Shown here piece after piece: positions 7,029 to 15,331 of a stretch of DNA of 40,113 bases (its first letter is position 1; each line of letters opens with the position of its first letter). The translations under genes and the position numbers were made by a program. The stretch covers positions 1-40,113 of the forward strand of contig JAEUTI010000079.1 of NCBI GenBank assembly GCA_016788065.1. The letters run 5' to 3'. The notes under the pieces were generated by a model. It had not been told where the DNA came from. It searched no databases and saw only the letters and a list, made by a program, of their open reading frames with translations. The stretch comes from Bacteroidia bacterium (lineage in GTDB: Bacteria > Bacteroidota > Bacteroidia > AKYH767-A > OLB10).

Positions 7029-8027
7029 TCAGCTACCAAATAATTTTTTACGTATCTGTCCTATATTCTTTAATCGCTTCAGATTAAAAAATAAGGCTAA
7101 CCCCAATTTAACGGGCATCATCAAACGTATAAAAAATACTTTAGCATCAGATCCCCTTTTACCGGAGAGTTCATAACCTGCCTTGCGCATATTCTCTGCA
7201 TTGATGGTTTCACAAATCTGAATTTCCTCATCACTCAAGCCACCTTTGTTCCATTGACCGGTTTTCTTGGTATCGACACCACGTGTTTGCACAGCATCCT
7301 GAAAATTAGATGATCCAACAACAGGAATATCGAGTAATGCAGCAGAATAATTGATGCCACAGAATTGACTCACCTCAGCGATTACGCGCTCGGGATTTCC
7401 AATCAACTGTTCATAGTAAACTATCTTTACAGCAGGATGATTTTCATATTTCAATCCTTCATTAAAAGTAGCATTCCATATTCTACTGATGGTTACCGGG
7501 TGGTAATTTAATCGCGCTCTTACCGATTCCCAAAATGGAATTTCACCTCCGGAAAGTGCCCTTCGCTTCCATTTATTTTTCTGTGACAAAAGTACTTCCC
7601 TCGGATCACGAACCATAATCAGAATTTTAGATCCAGGAATCTGATCTAAAATGACAGCAACAGAAAAAATATTCTGCGGAGTTTGTTTGCATGGAATCGA
7701 TTTGCCATGAAGCTTACTTTCGTTCAAACAAAATAGCTTGTACAATTCGATTTGCGAAATTCCATCTTTACCCGATAAAGCAGCTTTTGCTTCCGCAAGA
7801 AAAGGTTGCGGATTTCGGTCACCGAAATAACCATTTCGTTGCACAGCACACAATCCTGCATATAAGAACATCGATTTCTCAGCCGATAACACATCCGTTG
7901 CTTCACCTTTTACCAATTCATCAAAAAAATGAAGTTCCTGAAATGTAAAAACATCAACATGATTGCCAAGTATTCTCGACATCATGGTAGTCCCCGATCG
8001 GCTGTTGCCTGTGATAAATAGAAACAT
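7029..8027 (-). CDS. Sulfotransferase (first of four)
   Basis: A cytosolic PAPS-dependent sulfotransferase. The 5'-phosphosulfate loop is at the very N-terminus (FITGNSRSGTTMM, residues 4-16 from the ATG), and the 3'-phosphate site is IMVRDPREVLLSQKNKW. Start choice: the frame opens at a TTG at 8081, but the ATG at 8027 places the first beta-strand immediately before the PAPS loop as in the family, so 8027 is preferred. A late W-x-K-G element (TGQWNKGGLSDEE) is typical of sulfotransferases. It ends 9 bp from the convergent ATP-grasp-like gene and is divergent from the glycosidase, so it is outside the main sulfation operon but very likely part of the same function. The acceptor is unknown, probably a glycan. 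Confidence 0.82.
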   Translation of the reverse strand: MFLFITGNSRSGTTMMSRILGNHVDVFTFQELHFFDELVKGEATDVLSAEKSMFLYAGLCAVQRNGYFGDRNPQPFLAEAKAALSGKDGISQIELYKLFCLNESKLHGKSIPCKQTPQNIFSVAVILDQIPGSKILIMVRDPREVLLSQKNKWKRRALSGGEIPFWESVRARLNYHPVTISRIWNATFNEGLKYENHPAVKIVYYEQLIGNPERVIAEVSQFCGINYSAALLDIPVVGSSNFQDAVQTRGVDTKKTGQWNKGGLSDEEIQICETINAENMRKAGYELSGKRGSDAKVFFIRLMMPVKLGLALFFNLKRLKNIGQIRKKLFGS

Positions 8028-8136
8028 CTTAGCCTGCAAAGATGAGAAAAAGCCGCTAATGGCAAAACCTTTGACTTGCAAAAAGCTGAATTAGCTACAA
8101 TTGACTATGAAAGCCCACCTTTTGAATCCTTTTTTT

Positions 8137-8144
8137 TACTTTTG
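8137..8144 (+). promoter_or_regulatory. -7 box of the glycosidase gene
   Basis: TACTTTTG, a match to TAnnTTTG, 17 nt before the ATG at 8162. A TTTG at 8121 is too close (12 nt) to be a normal -33 element. Confidence 0.4.
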
Positions 8145-8161
8145 AAGAAATATTTCCTATC

Positions 8162-9736
8162 ATGAACAGATTCCATCAAACCATATTCAGCCAACTCTTC
8201 CTCATCGCTTTGCTTTTCACTTCAACGGGTTGCAAGGGACAAGCAGGAAAGAAACCGAAAAATCAGAGTAGCAATGCTGCTATTACTGCTTCAGTCATAA
8301 AAGTTACTACCGATAAAGTTACTTTTCAGGTTAATGATCATTTAAATGGTTTCAATGCCCAAATGATGCGTGGACCATCATGGAAAACACCCGGATTTGC
8401 CGAAAAAGTTGCTTCCCTCAACCCAAAACTTATTCGTTATCCGGGTGGTACTGTTGCCAGTTTTTGGGATTGGAAAACAGGATGGCTGATGAATGTAAAA
8501 ACGCTGAAAAAAGAATGGAGCAATATCCCAAAAAGTCCGATTTTACTGGATGATCTGAAATTTGCTTGCGATCAAACCGGAGCAAATCCTGTATTCGTTT
8601 TGAATATGGTCAACTCCGATCTTAACTATCAAATGGAAATGTTGCGTTATGCCAAATCGATAGGATTGAAAGTGGCTTTTGTAGAACTCGACAACGAACT
8701 TTATATCGGTGAATCCTATTATGTAAGCAGGTTTCCTACCGGAGCAAGTTACGCTCAGGAGGCAAATACCTGGATTGAGGCTATTAAAAAAGAATTTCCG
8801 GGAGTAAAAGTAGCTGTGGTTGGTTATTCATCACGTGAAAGTGCCGGTCAGAAGGAGAAAAAACATCAGGCCCGCACCGATAACTGGAATTCTCAGGTGA
8901 TTCAAAATGTGAAGAATGCCGATGGAATGACCTTCCACGTTTATGGTGGCTCCGGTTTAAAATTTCTGGCCAAAGCAGCCGCCAAAGCTGCTCCTACTGA
9001 TGATGATGAAGATGGCGTTTCGCCAAGTGAAAGCTATCAGGCAGCATTCGAAAAACCAGGTAGCGTAGGCATTATTCTGGGCAACCCATTTGCACGCTGG
9101 AACAGTGCTTCTACTTATGATTACAAGTTATTGCCTCCAGGTATGAAAGCCTGGATCACAGAATACAATTTGTTTGAGAAAGAAGGAGTTGTTGCCGGTA
9201 CCTGGACGCATGGATTGTATGCAATTTCTCAAACGTTAATGTTTATGGAAAATCCGCTTACAGAATTGTTTTGCTATCATAACCTGACAACCTCGGCTCA
9301 ATTTGCAGCTATTTACAACAATGCACAGGGCCTCGACAAAGCAGTAAAGAAGCAACCCACAACACCATTAACACTAACGGCTCCGGGACATACGCTGGAG
9401 TTGGCCGGTAAATTTTTAAAGCATGGCGGCACTGCAACTAAATTACAATTCCCGGGAAATCCCCAGCTTGCAGCCTCACGTGGTCAGAAGTATCCTGCAT
9501 TGAATGGCTGGATGGTAACTCATGCTAAAGGGAAAAGTGTAATTGTAATCAACTTATCTTCCGAATCTAAAAAAATAGATTGCTCAGGATTATTAACAGG
9601 AAGTATTACATGGAATCAAAAATATGCAGGACCTCTTAAACAAATTGCCAAAGATGGTGATGTGAAACTTGCAGGAGGTTCCGGAAGCATGGTAAATCTG
9701 GAGCCCTACTCGGTTACTTTAATCGAAGGAAATTAA
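8162..9736 (+). CDS. Lipoprotein glycoside hydrolase, arabinofuranosidase-like
   Basis: A 524-residue predicted lipoprotein: hydrophobic leader then lipobox STGC with Cys24. The body looks like a clan GH-A (beta/alpha)8 barrel. LIRYPGGTVASFWDW (90-104) is characteristic of GH51/GH79-like alpha-L-arabinofuranosidases and glucuronidases, FVELDNELYIG gives the Asn-Glu acid/base (E179), and WITEYNLFE gives the nucleophile (E334). The C-terminal ~120 residues look like the small beta-sandwich common in those families. An acidic Ala/Asp-rich loop (about 270-290, PTDDDEDG) interrupts the barrel. The enzyme would sit on a membrane facing the periplasm or surface. Flanked by sulfotransferases on both sides, it may trim or recycle the sulfated polysaccharide made by the neighbouring operon. 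The exact sugar specificity is not readable. Its last 4 bp overlap the convergent sulfotransferase. Confidence 0.72.
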   Translation: MNRFHQTIFSQLFLIALLFTSTGCKGQAGKKPKNQSSNAAITASVIKVTTDKVTFQVNDHLNGFNAQMMRGPSWKTPGFAEKVASLNPKLIRYPGGTVASFWDWKTGWLMNVKTLKKEWSNIPKSPILLDDLKFACDQTGANPVFVLNMVNSDLNYQMEMLRYAKSIGLKVAFVELDNELYIGESYYVSRFPTGASYAQEANTWIEAIKKEFPGVKVAVVGYSSRESAGQKEKKHQARTDNWNSQVIQNVKNADGMTFHVYGGSGLKFLAKAAAKAAPTDDDEDGVSPSESYQAAFEKPGSVGIILGNPFARWNSASTYDYKLLPPGMKAWITEYNLFEKEGVVAGTWTHGLYAISQTLMFMENPLTELFCYHNLTTSAQFAAIYNNAQGLDKAVKKQPTTPLTLTAPGHTLELAGKFLKHGGTATKLQFPGNPQLAASRGQKYPALNGWMVTHAKGKSVIVINLSSESKKIDCSGLLTGSITWNQKYAGPLKQIAKDGDVKLAGGSGSMVNLEPYSVTLIEGN

Positions 9737-10725
9737 GCAGTATAACCAAGTTTCAAAGACAATTCCGAAATCGCCGGCTTCAGCATTTCGTGCACCTCAA
9801 CATTCGGATTTCCTCTGGAAGGATGCAAAACCATTTGTGCATAATTAATCATTCGGGAATCTGTTTCTAATCCGCAAAATTGGTTGATTTTTTCAAGCGT
9901 TGCAGCAGCATTGGTAGTCAGCGATTCATACGAAACCGGCAACACCTGATCAGGAAACTGTTGCATCATTTTTAATCCCTGATTCATAGTCAGAATCCAT
10001 TCTACAGCGGCCTTATCCGATTCTGAGGTTAATCCATTAATAAGATGCTGATGTGGTGCCAGGTATTCATCAACAGACACCAGTTGATTAAGTATTAATT
10101 TCCATTTTCTGTTTTCAACGCCCCACCAATTTTCAGATGTTGCTGCATCATGGTGATCAGTCGACCATTTGGCTGTAGAAGAAATTGTCTCAGCTGCATT
10201 GCGGTACAAAAAAATAAATTTTGGTTTGTCGAAGATGGCATTTAAAAACGGAATTCTGAAAATCATTTCGGGATACTTGTCGACTACAAAGTTTACTCCG
10301 GTAAGTCGAAGAAATGTTGAATAAATTCCCAGCACCTTTTGTTTTACACTTGCATCGGCATCAGCTGCTGTCAGATAAAATCGCCCCTCTGTTTTCGAAT
10401 AGCTGCCAATTAAATCATCCTCATGATGAGCCACATTCCAAATTGCTTTGGGCTCATTCATAAATCCGAGTTGGTGATGTACCGATAAAACCATTCCCAA
10501 AATAGTTGACCCACTGCGCCCGGTTCCGGTAATAAATATTGGACTTTTTGCTGAAGGAATTATTTTAGAAGTACTAGCTTTACGCAAAAAGAAAAAAGTA
10601 ATTGGATTGAACCATCGGCCACTGGTAGTTGCAGGGCGACCTTCAAAGAAAAAATAAGAGAGTAATCGAATGTAAGTTTTGGAGAATGAATTACTGATGT
10701 ACTCCCTTGTCAATTGAGCAATCAT
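9733..10725 (-). CDS. Sulfotransferase (second of four), last gene of the operon
   Basis: A 330-residue PAPS-dependent sulfotransferase. The 5'-phosphosulfate loop is PIFITGTGRSGSTIL at 62-76, and the 3'-phosphate region is FIFLYRNAAETISSTAKW. A 60-residue leader precedes the PAPS loop (RLLSYFFFEGR), with an aromatic cluster and no clear signal peptide. The start codon overlaps the stop of the upstream sulfotransferase gene (ATGA), so the two are translationally coupled. It closes the sulfated-glycan operon. The two adjacent sulfotransferases are only distantly alike, so they probably act on different hydroxyl or amino positions. Confidence 0.83.
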   Translation of the reverse strand: MIAQLTREYISNSFSKTYIRLLSYFFFEGRPATTSGRWFNPITFFFLRKASTSKIIPSAKSPIFITGTGRSGSTILGMVLSVHHQLGFMNEPKAIWNVAHHEDDLIGSYSKTEGRFYLTAADADASVKQKVLGIYSTFLRLTGVNFVVDKYPEMIFRIPFLNAIFDKPKFIFLYRNAAETISSTAKWSTDHHDAATSENWWGVENRKWKLILNQLVSVDEYLAPHQHLINGLTSESDKAAVEWILTMNQGLKMMQQFPDQVLPVSYESLTTNAAATLEKINQFCGLETDSRMINYAQMVLHPSRGNPNVEVHEMLKPAISELSLKLGYTA

Positions 10726-11675
10726 GCCAGTTCACTCACATTTTCAGGCTCGAGCCATTTTGGCAAATTGGTGTAGCCATAATTCTGAAGCAAACCCGCC
10801 AGTTTCATATTAGGTTCCTGATAATACTTGCGAATCATTGCTACTGTGTCGGCATCAATTTCATTTTTACGGAATGATGCACCATTCATTTTGTAATACA
10901 CATTCAGGATTCGCTTTTTGAAATGTGGATTATTTCTCCAGAAACGTTGTCCCGCATTATTCGCTGCGACGGCAATACGATGCAGTCCGCGATTTTTGTA
11001 ATTCAGTGATTTATTTTTGACATCAAATTCAAAAGTATCATAAAATTCATCGTCAATTTCGAGCCAGTTGCAGATGTCCTTCATAAACAGACGGGAATCC
11101 TTCTTGAGATCATCGAAATAAACTATTTTTAAATCGTCACCAAAACGTTGTAGCCAGGGTTCGAGAAAACGGTGGTACAATCCCAAATAAACACCGGTGT
11201 AAATCTGATTTTCGTGCAAATCAAGCTCACGATTCGACTTTTGTAAACATGCTTTTACATAAGTTGTAAAATCCATTTGCTCCGGTAATTGAAAAGTAGC
11301 CTTTTTCCTCCGATAAAAAGAAATGAGTCTGTCAACAGGATCTTTAAGTATAATTAATATTTTAACGGGACCTAAAGTATCAACTATTTTGTCTGCGATT
11401 TTATTCCCTCCAAAAACATATGCCGGTGTTGCTTCTAACCGGTACTTTTCATTTTTGCAATGTGCAAACTGCGCTTCATAAGATGCAATCGGTGCAATTG
11501 GCTCATCATAAAGCAAAGGCAAAAAATAACAGGTCTCCTTGTCTTTCGAACCCGAAATATCGGGGTGCTCACACAAATAATGGAATAAAGAGGTTGAGCC
11601 TGCTTTATTGACTCCGGCAATAATAAGATTTGCTAATTTGGGTATCCGATGAGCTGACATAACGGGGATTGCCAT
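10722..11675 (-). CDS. Sulfotransferase (third of four), NDST-like
   Basis: A 317-residue sulfotransferase of the heparan-sulfate N-/O-sulfotransferase type (Sulfotransfer_1 class). The PAPS loop is IIAGVNKAGSTSLFHYL (18-34) followed by HPDISGSKDKETCYF. The 3'-phosphate motif is ILIILKDPVDRLISFYRRKK, and a later YFDDLKKD matches the family. Lys24 occupies the catalytic-lysine position of the loop. It starts 2 bp after the GT4 gene and overlaps the next sulfotransferase by 4 bp. The acceptor is inferred to be the polysaccharide handled by the operon's flippase and polymerase. Confidence 0.85.
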   Translation of the reverse strand: MAIPVMSAHRIPKLANLIIAGVNKAGSTSLFHYLCEHPDISGSKDKETCYFLPLLYDEPIAPIASYEAQFAHCKNEKYRLEATPAYVFGGNKIADKIVDTLGPVKILIILKDPVDRLISFYRRKKATFQLPEQMDFTTYVKACLQKSNRELDLHENQIYTGVYLGLYHRFLEPWLQRFGDDLKIVYFDDLKKDSRLFMKDICNWLEIDDEFYDTFEFDVKNKSLNYKNRGLHRIAVAANNAGQRFWRNNPHFKKRILNVYYKMNGASFRKNEIDADTVAMIRKYYQEPNMKLAGLLQNYGYTNLPKWLEPENVSELA

Positions 11676-11677
11676 TT

Positions 11678-12943
11678 TCAGGCTGTAAAGTCGGTTTTTT
11701 TCATGAATTTACCAGTGACTTTTTGATAAATCTGCATTATTCGTTGGTAAAAGGTGCTGTCATTGAAGTTATTATCTGCAAATTGCTTTGCAGAAAGGCC
11801 CATTTTAAGTGCTTTTTCAGGGTCATTCCACAAAATCCGGATGTAATTTGCCAGTCTTTCAGAGTCGTGAGACGGGAAGACAAATCCAGTTTCCCCATGT
11901 TCAATATACTCCGGAATTCCGCCTTTGTCACTGCCAATCACAGCCTTACCTCTGGAATAAGCTTCCATCATGACATAAGGGAAATTTTCATACCAGATGG
12001 AAGGCACCACCACAAAACGGCACTCCCGTAACAATTTCTCCAGTTCATCACCCCATTTTGGCCCTAAAAAAGTAACATTAGTGATGTTTTCTTTAGCCAT
12101 TTGATGTTCCAAAATCTCCCTGTAATTTCCATTCCCTGCAATGAGCAAATTAGCTTCAGGCACAAGTTTCATAGCACTCAATAAAATATCAACACCCTTT
12201 TCATCCGATAATCTTCCAATAAACAACAAATAGTCTTTGGCTGTTGCAGAATAAGCATGTAAGGTTGCATTGAATGGTTTGCCAAGAAATTCAAGTCGTG
12301 CGGCTTTTTCACCCCAGAATTCAGCAGTCTTGTTTAGCATAAACCGACTCTCAAATAAAAAAGTATACACATTGCCTTTCCAGATATTTCGACGGTCGTG
12401 CACATACGCTTCTACAGCACTCAGTATACTAACAGCACGGGAATGCTTGCAACAATTATTTACAATGGCCTTATAAAATTTACCTCCTTTACAATCCTCA
12501 CATATTTTTCCATGATGAAATAAACGGTAATTAGGACAGATGTGCTTGTAATCGTTACAAGACATCACAACCGGAATACCTTCTTCCGTACATGCATCCA
12601 GAATACTTGGAGTGATGGTAATGTAAATAGCAAACACATGCACGATATCAGGCTGAAACGATTTTAGTAATTGACGAAATTGCTCTTTATTGGTACGTGA
12701 ATAAATAACTTCCGGAATAGCTTTTATTTTCTCAAGTACGGAACCATTAAGGTAATCGACAGCGGTTCCAAAGACTACATTTTCATCACGAACAAAAACA
12801 TCTTTGGAATCTTCAGCATCATAATCGGTAGTGAAAATTTTTACCTCATGACCTTCTTTACGTAAAATCCTGGCCACATCCTGAAAGTAAACTTCAGCAC
12901 CTCCAACTTTCCTCCAGAACTTATGTACCAATATAATTTTCAT
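11678..12943 (-). CDS. Glycosyltransferase family 4
   Basis: A 421-residue GT-B retaining glycosyltransferase. The N-domain begins KIILVHKFWRKVGGAEVYF. The C-domain has YLLFIGRLSDEKGVDILLSA and ANLLIAGNG, and the E-x7-E donor site is in ENFPYVMMEAYSRGKAVIGS, with GGIPEYIEHGETGF after it. An insertion of seven cysteines (CNDYKHICPN, CEDCKGG, NNCCKHSR) near residues 129-168 looks like a metal-binding knuckle, seen in some GT4 members. It is predicted to add a sugar from a nucleotide-sugar donor to the lipid-linked repeat unit. It is the only glycosyltransferase in the operon, so other transferases and the priming enzyme must be encoded elsewhere. It is separated by 30 bp from the upstream polymerase gene. 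Confidence 0.9.
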   Translation of the reverse strand: MKIILVHKFWRKVGGAEVYFQDVARILRKEGHEVKIFTTDYDAEDSKDVFVRDENVVFGTAVDYLNGSVLEKIKAIPEVIYSRTNKEQFRQLLKSFQPDIVHVFAIYITITPSILDACTEEGIPVVMSCNDYKHICPNYRLFHHGKICEDCKGGKFYKAIVNNCCKHSRAVSILSAVEAYVHDRRNIWKGNVYTFLFESRFMLNKTAEFWGEKAARLEFLGKPFNATLHAYSATAKDYLLFIGRLSDEKGVDILLSAMKLVPEANLLIAGNGNYREILEHQMAKENITNVTFLGPKWGDELEKLLRECRFVVVPSIWYENFPYVMMEAYSRGKAVIGSDKGGIPEYIEHGETGFVFPSHDSERLANYIRILWNDPEKALKMGLSAKQFADNNFNDSTFYQRIMQIYQKVTGKFMKKTDFTA

Positions 12944-12973
12944 AATTTGCTTTGCGCAGATGCCTTTCAGGGT

Positions 12974-14398
12974 TTAATTGGAAAAATGATTTGCAGCCAA
13001 TTTACGCTGCTCCTGTTTCAGCCTTCTCCATTCTGAAAATACCAATCCTGCAATCATCCAGAAATAAAATCCGAAGGAACGAAAGACAAAAGTCCGCAAT
13101 ATCAGAGAATAAGGAATTGCAACAATTACCAATACTGCCATTGCAAGGGCAAATAACCGGAAATAAGGATCAGGACTCTGCCGGAAAACTAACATGGAAG
13201 CAGCGAATATTTTATACAGTATAAGATAAAATAATACCAATCCGGCAATACCATAATAAATAATGAATGCTACCCAGTAAACATCATTTATGATAGGCAG
13301 ATTATTGATGGGCGTATTGGAGCCAAATAATTTGGTGGCAGCTTTTTCAAGAGCGAACTCCTGGGCAGGACTATATCCTAATATCTTAAACGAACTGATT
13401 AGGTTTCCACCAATTTCAGTCAACACCAATCCCCTTGAAAATTGCATGGTATTATCCATGTAACTGCTGGTAAAAACTGCAGTGATATTTGAAAGTGGAT
13501 CGGTATATTTTAATTTTGGATTAATATATGCTGTAGTTGTATTTTCTCCTGAAGAAGAAAATACACCGGTGAATATGATCGGAGATATTAACAGCAGCGC
13601 AATACTTCCGTACAAAACCAGTTTCTTACGCGCACCAGAGAAATAAAAGAGCAGTGGAATTGCAGCAAGTGATACAAAAACCGATCCTCTGGAATAAGTA
13701 AAGAATATGGAAATAGTTACCAGTATCAGTAACACGAAACACAATAGCTGTTGATTCCTGGGCAGTCCTACACGTTTCTGCAATGCTGCACCAAGAATTA
13801 TAAAAACAATAACGAGGAATAATGCCAGAAAAACAGAATCTCCAAATGTTCCGATTCCTGCTCCCATTTCACGACCACTTCCAAATCCTGTAGCAAGCAC
13901 TCTGTAACTAACTTGCTTACCGCCAATTTCAAGATCACTGGCACGTGGATACCAAAATGGGGAAAGGCCGAAATAATGCTGATAAAAAGTGACACCAACT
14001 TGCACCAAGGTTACGCCAATCATCATCTTAAAAATTTGCCGCACCGTTTTTTGATCCTGCTGAATAATAGCCAACACATAAAAAAGTGGAATGTATCGTA
14101 ACAAGGTTCGTAATCCCATGAATGATTGGAAAAAGGGAGCATTATTGACAAAAGTGATGACCACTGCATAAACAACAAAAAGAATCAGTAACTTATCTAT
14201 TGAAGTTCCTGCAGGAATTTTTTTAAGCTGAATAAAACGGATAAGCAACAATCCACCTAGCAGATAAATAATAATTTCAACGGCAAATCGCAGGTATCCA
14301 TAGATAGCATCCGACACCGGAAGGTACTTCAGAAAAAGCACTTCGAAAGGGACGAATGCAATTAGTAAAAATATAATCCAGGTAAATCGGAACTTCAT
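12974..14398 (-). CDS. O-antigen ligase/Wzy-type polymerase
   Basis: A 474-residue membrane protein with about 11-12 hydrophobic segments, starting at the N-terminus (FTWIIFLLIAFVPFEVLFL). It carries the conserved Wzy_C/O-antigen-ligase signature in the middle: a membrane segment, then FFTYSRGSVFVSLAAIPLLF with the key Arg. A large periplasmic loop (about 280-360) follows. It is predicted to polymerise lipid-linked repeat units in the periplasm or ligate them to an acceptor. Its ATG overlaps the stop of the upstream sulfotransferase (ATGA). With a flippase two genes upstream, it completes a Wzx/Wzy-dependent export core, although no Wza/Wzc export proteins occur in this window. Confidence 0.87.
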   Translation of the reverse strand: MKFRFTWIIFLLIAFVPFEVLFLKYLPVSDAIYGYLRFAVEIIIYLLGGLLLIRFIQLKKIPAGTSIDKLLILFVVYAVVITFVNNAPFFQSFMGLRTLLRYIPLFYVLAIIQQDQKTVRQIFKMMIGVTLVQVGVTFYQHYFGLSPFWYPRASDLEIGGKQVSYRVLATGFGSGREMGAGIGTFGDSVFLALFLVIVFIILGAALQKRVGLPRNQQLLCFVLLILVTISIFFTYSRGSVFVSLAAIPLLFYFSGARKKLVLYGSIALLLISPIIFTGVFSSSGENTTTAYINPKLKYTDPLSNITAVFTSSYMDNTMQFSRGLVLTEIGGNLISSFKILGYSPAQEFALEKAATKLFGSNTPINNLPIINDVYWVAFIIYYGIAGLVLFYLILYKIFAASMLVFRQSPDPYFRLFALAMAVLVIVAIPYSLILRTFVFRSFGFYFWMIAGLVFSEWRRLKQEQRKLAANHFSN

Positions 14399-15330
14399 TT
14401 TTTTGCTGAATCCTTCCAGGGCAAATCGATACCGAGGTAAGATTTTAATTTTTCCTTATCTTTAAGATAATAATTTTCAATCCATTGCATTTGGCTAGAG
14501 GTTAAATCCAGCGCTACCTCTTCCGATGCTTCATTGGCATTGGTGAACGCTTTTCCAGCCTTATATCCCGCTAATTTAAGTTTTTTTCTGATGTTATCAC
14601 CAAACATCCGTGTGAATGGTCTGACAGTCCGTTTCATTTTCCGAAACATGGTATGAAGCTTGACATTTTTGGCTGCTACAGATGGATTATATATACGGAA
14701 AGAAAAATCATTGAAATAACTTGCATCAATTTGAACAAACTCACAGATACCCGCACAAAATGCTTTGGGATCAGATGCGAGATCTTCATAAAATAGAATT
14801 TTTATTTTATCGCTTCCGAACATATCGATATATGGTTGCAAAAAGGAAAAATAAAGCCCCTGCTCCAGAGCACGTAAATGTTGAGGTGTGCTTTTATCAC
14901 TTCCTGCCTTTTGCATTTCAATATACTGATTGAAAGAAACAGTTGCATCCAGCAAACCGTTCATCCGCGCAAATTTATACCATGAACGCAGTCTGTCGAC
15001 AGGTTCACGCAATATAAACAGGAAACGTACATCTGCTAATGAATTCTTAATTGCCTGCGCCGATTCTATTGAATATAAATAGTCGGGTGTTGCTTCGAGC
15101 CGTAATGCATGATCATTCTTACAATTAAACAGCGATTCAAATCCTGCACTTTTATCTGCACTACGTCCTGCTGCTAATACCGGATAGGTATCATACCAGA
15201 AATAACGCGATTCCTTCATGGTGCACGGACAAATCTGTGGATGGAATTCCAGATAATTAAAGACCGAAGTAGTACCGCATTTCGTGCTTCCTCCAAGAAT
15301 CAGATATGAATGTTCGCTATTATTTCTCAT
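14395..15330 (-). CDS. Sulfotransferase (fourth of four), between flippase and polymerase
   Basis: A ~311-residue PAPS-dependent sulfotransferase, a relative of the third. The PAPS loop is YLILGGSTKCGTTSVFNYL near the N-terminus, followed by HPQICPCTMKESRYFW. The 3'-phosphate site is FLFILREPVDRLRSWYKFAR, with a later ILFYEDL. The reading frame extends upstream to a TTG at 15342 inside the flippase gene. The ATG at 15330, one base after the flippase stop, is a better start. Its position between Wzx and Wzy genes ties sulfation directly to repeat-unit assembly, since all sulfotransferases lack signal peptides and would act on the cytosolic face before flipping. Confidence 0.85.
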   Translation of the reverse strand: MRNNSEHSYLILGGSTKCGTTSVFNYLEFHPQICPCTMKESRYFWYDTYPVLAAGRSADKSAGFESLFNCKNDHALRLEATPDYLYSIESAQAIKNSLADVRFLFILREPVDRLRSWYKFARMNGLLDATVSFNQYIEMQKAGSDKSTPQHLRALEQGLYFSFLQPYIDMFGSDKIKILFYEDLASDPKAFCAGICEFVQIDASYFNDFSFRIYNPSVAAKNVKLHTMFRKMKRTVRPFTRMFGDNIRKKLKLAGYKAGKAFTNANEASEEVALDLTSSQMQWIENYYLKDKEKLKSYLGIDLPWKDSAKK

Positions 15331-15331
15331 A

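Noticed and set aside
7029..8081. TTG start at 8081 for the first sulfotransferase
   Set aside because: The added 18 residues precede the first beta-strand of the PAPS fold without similarity to the family; the ATG at 8027 fits better.
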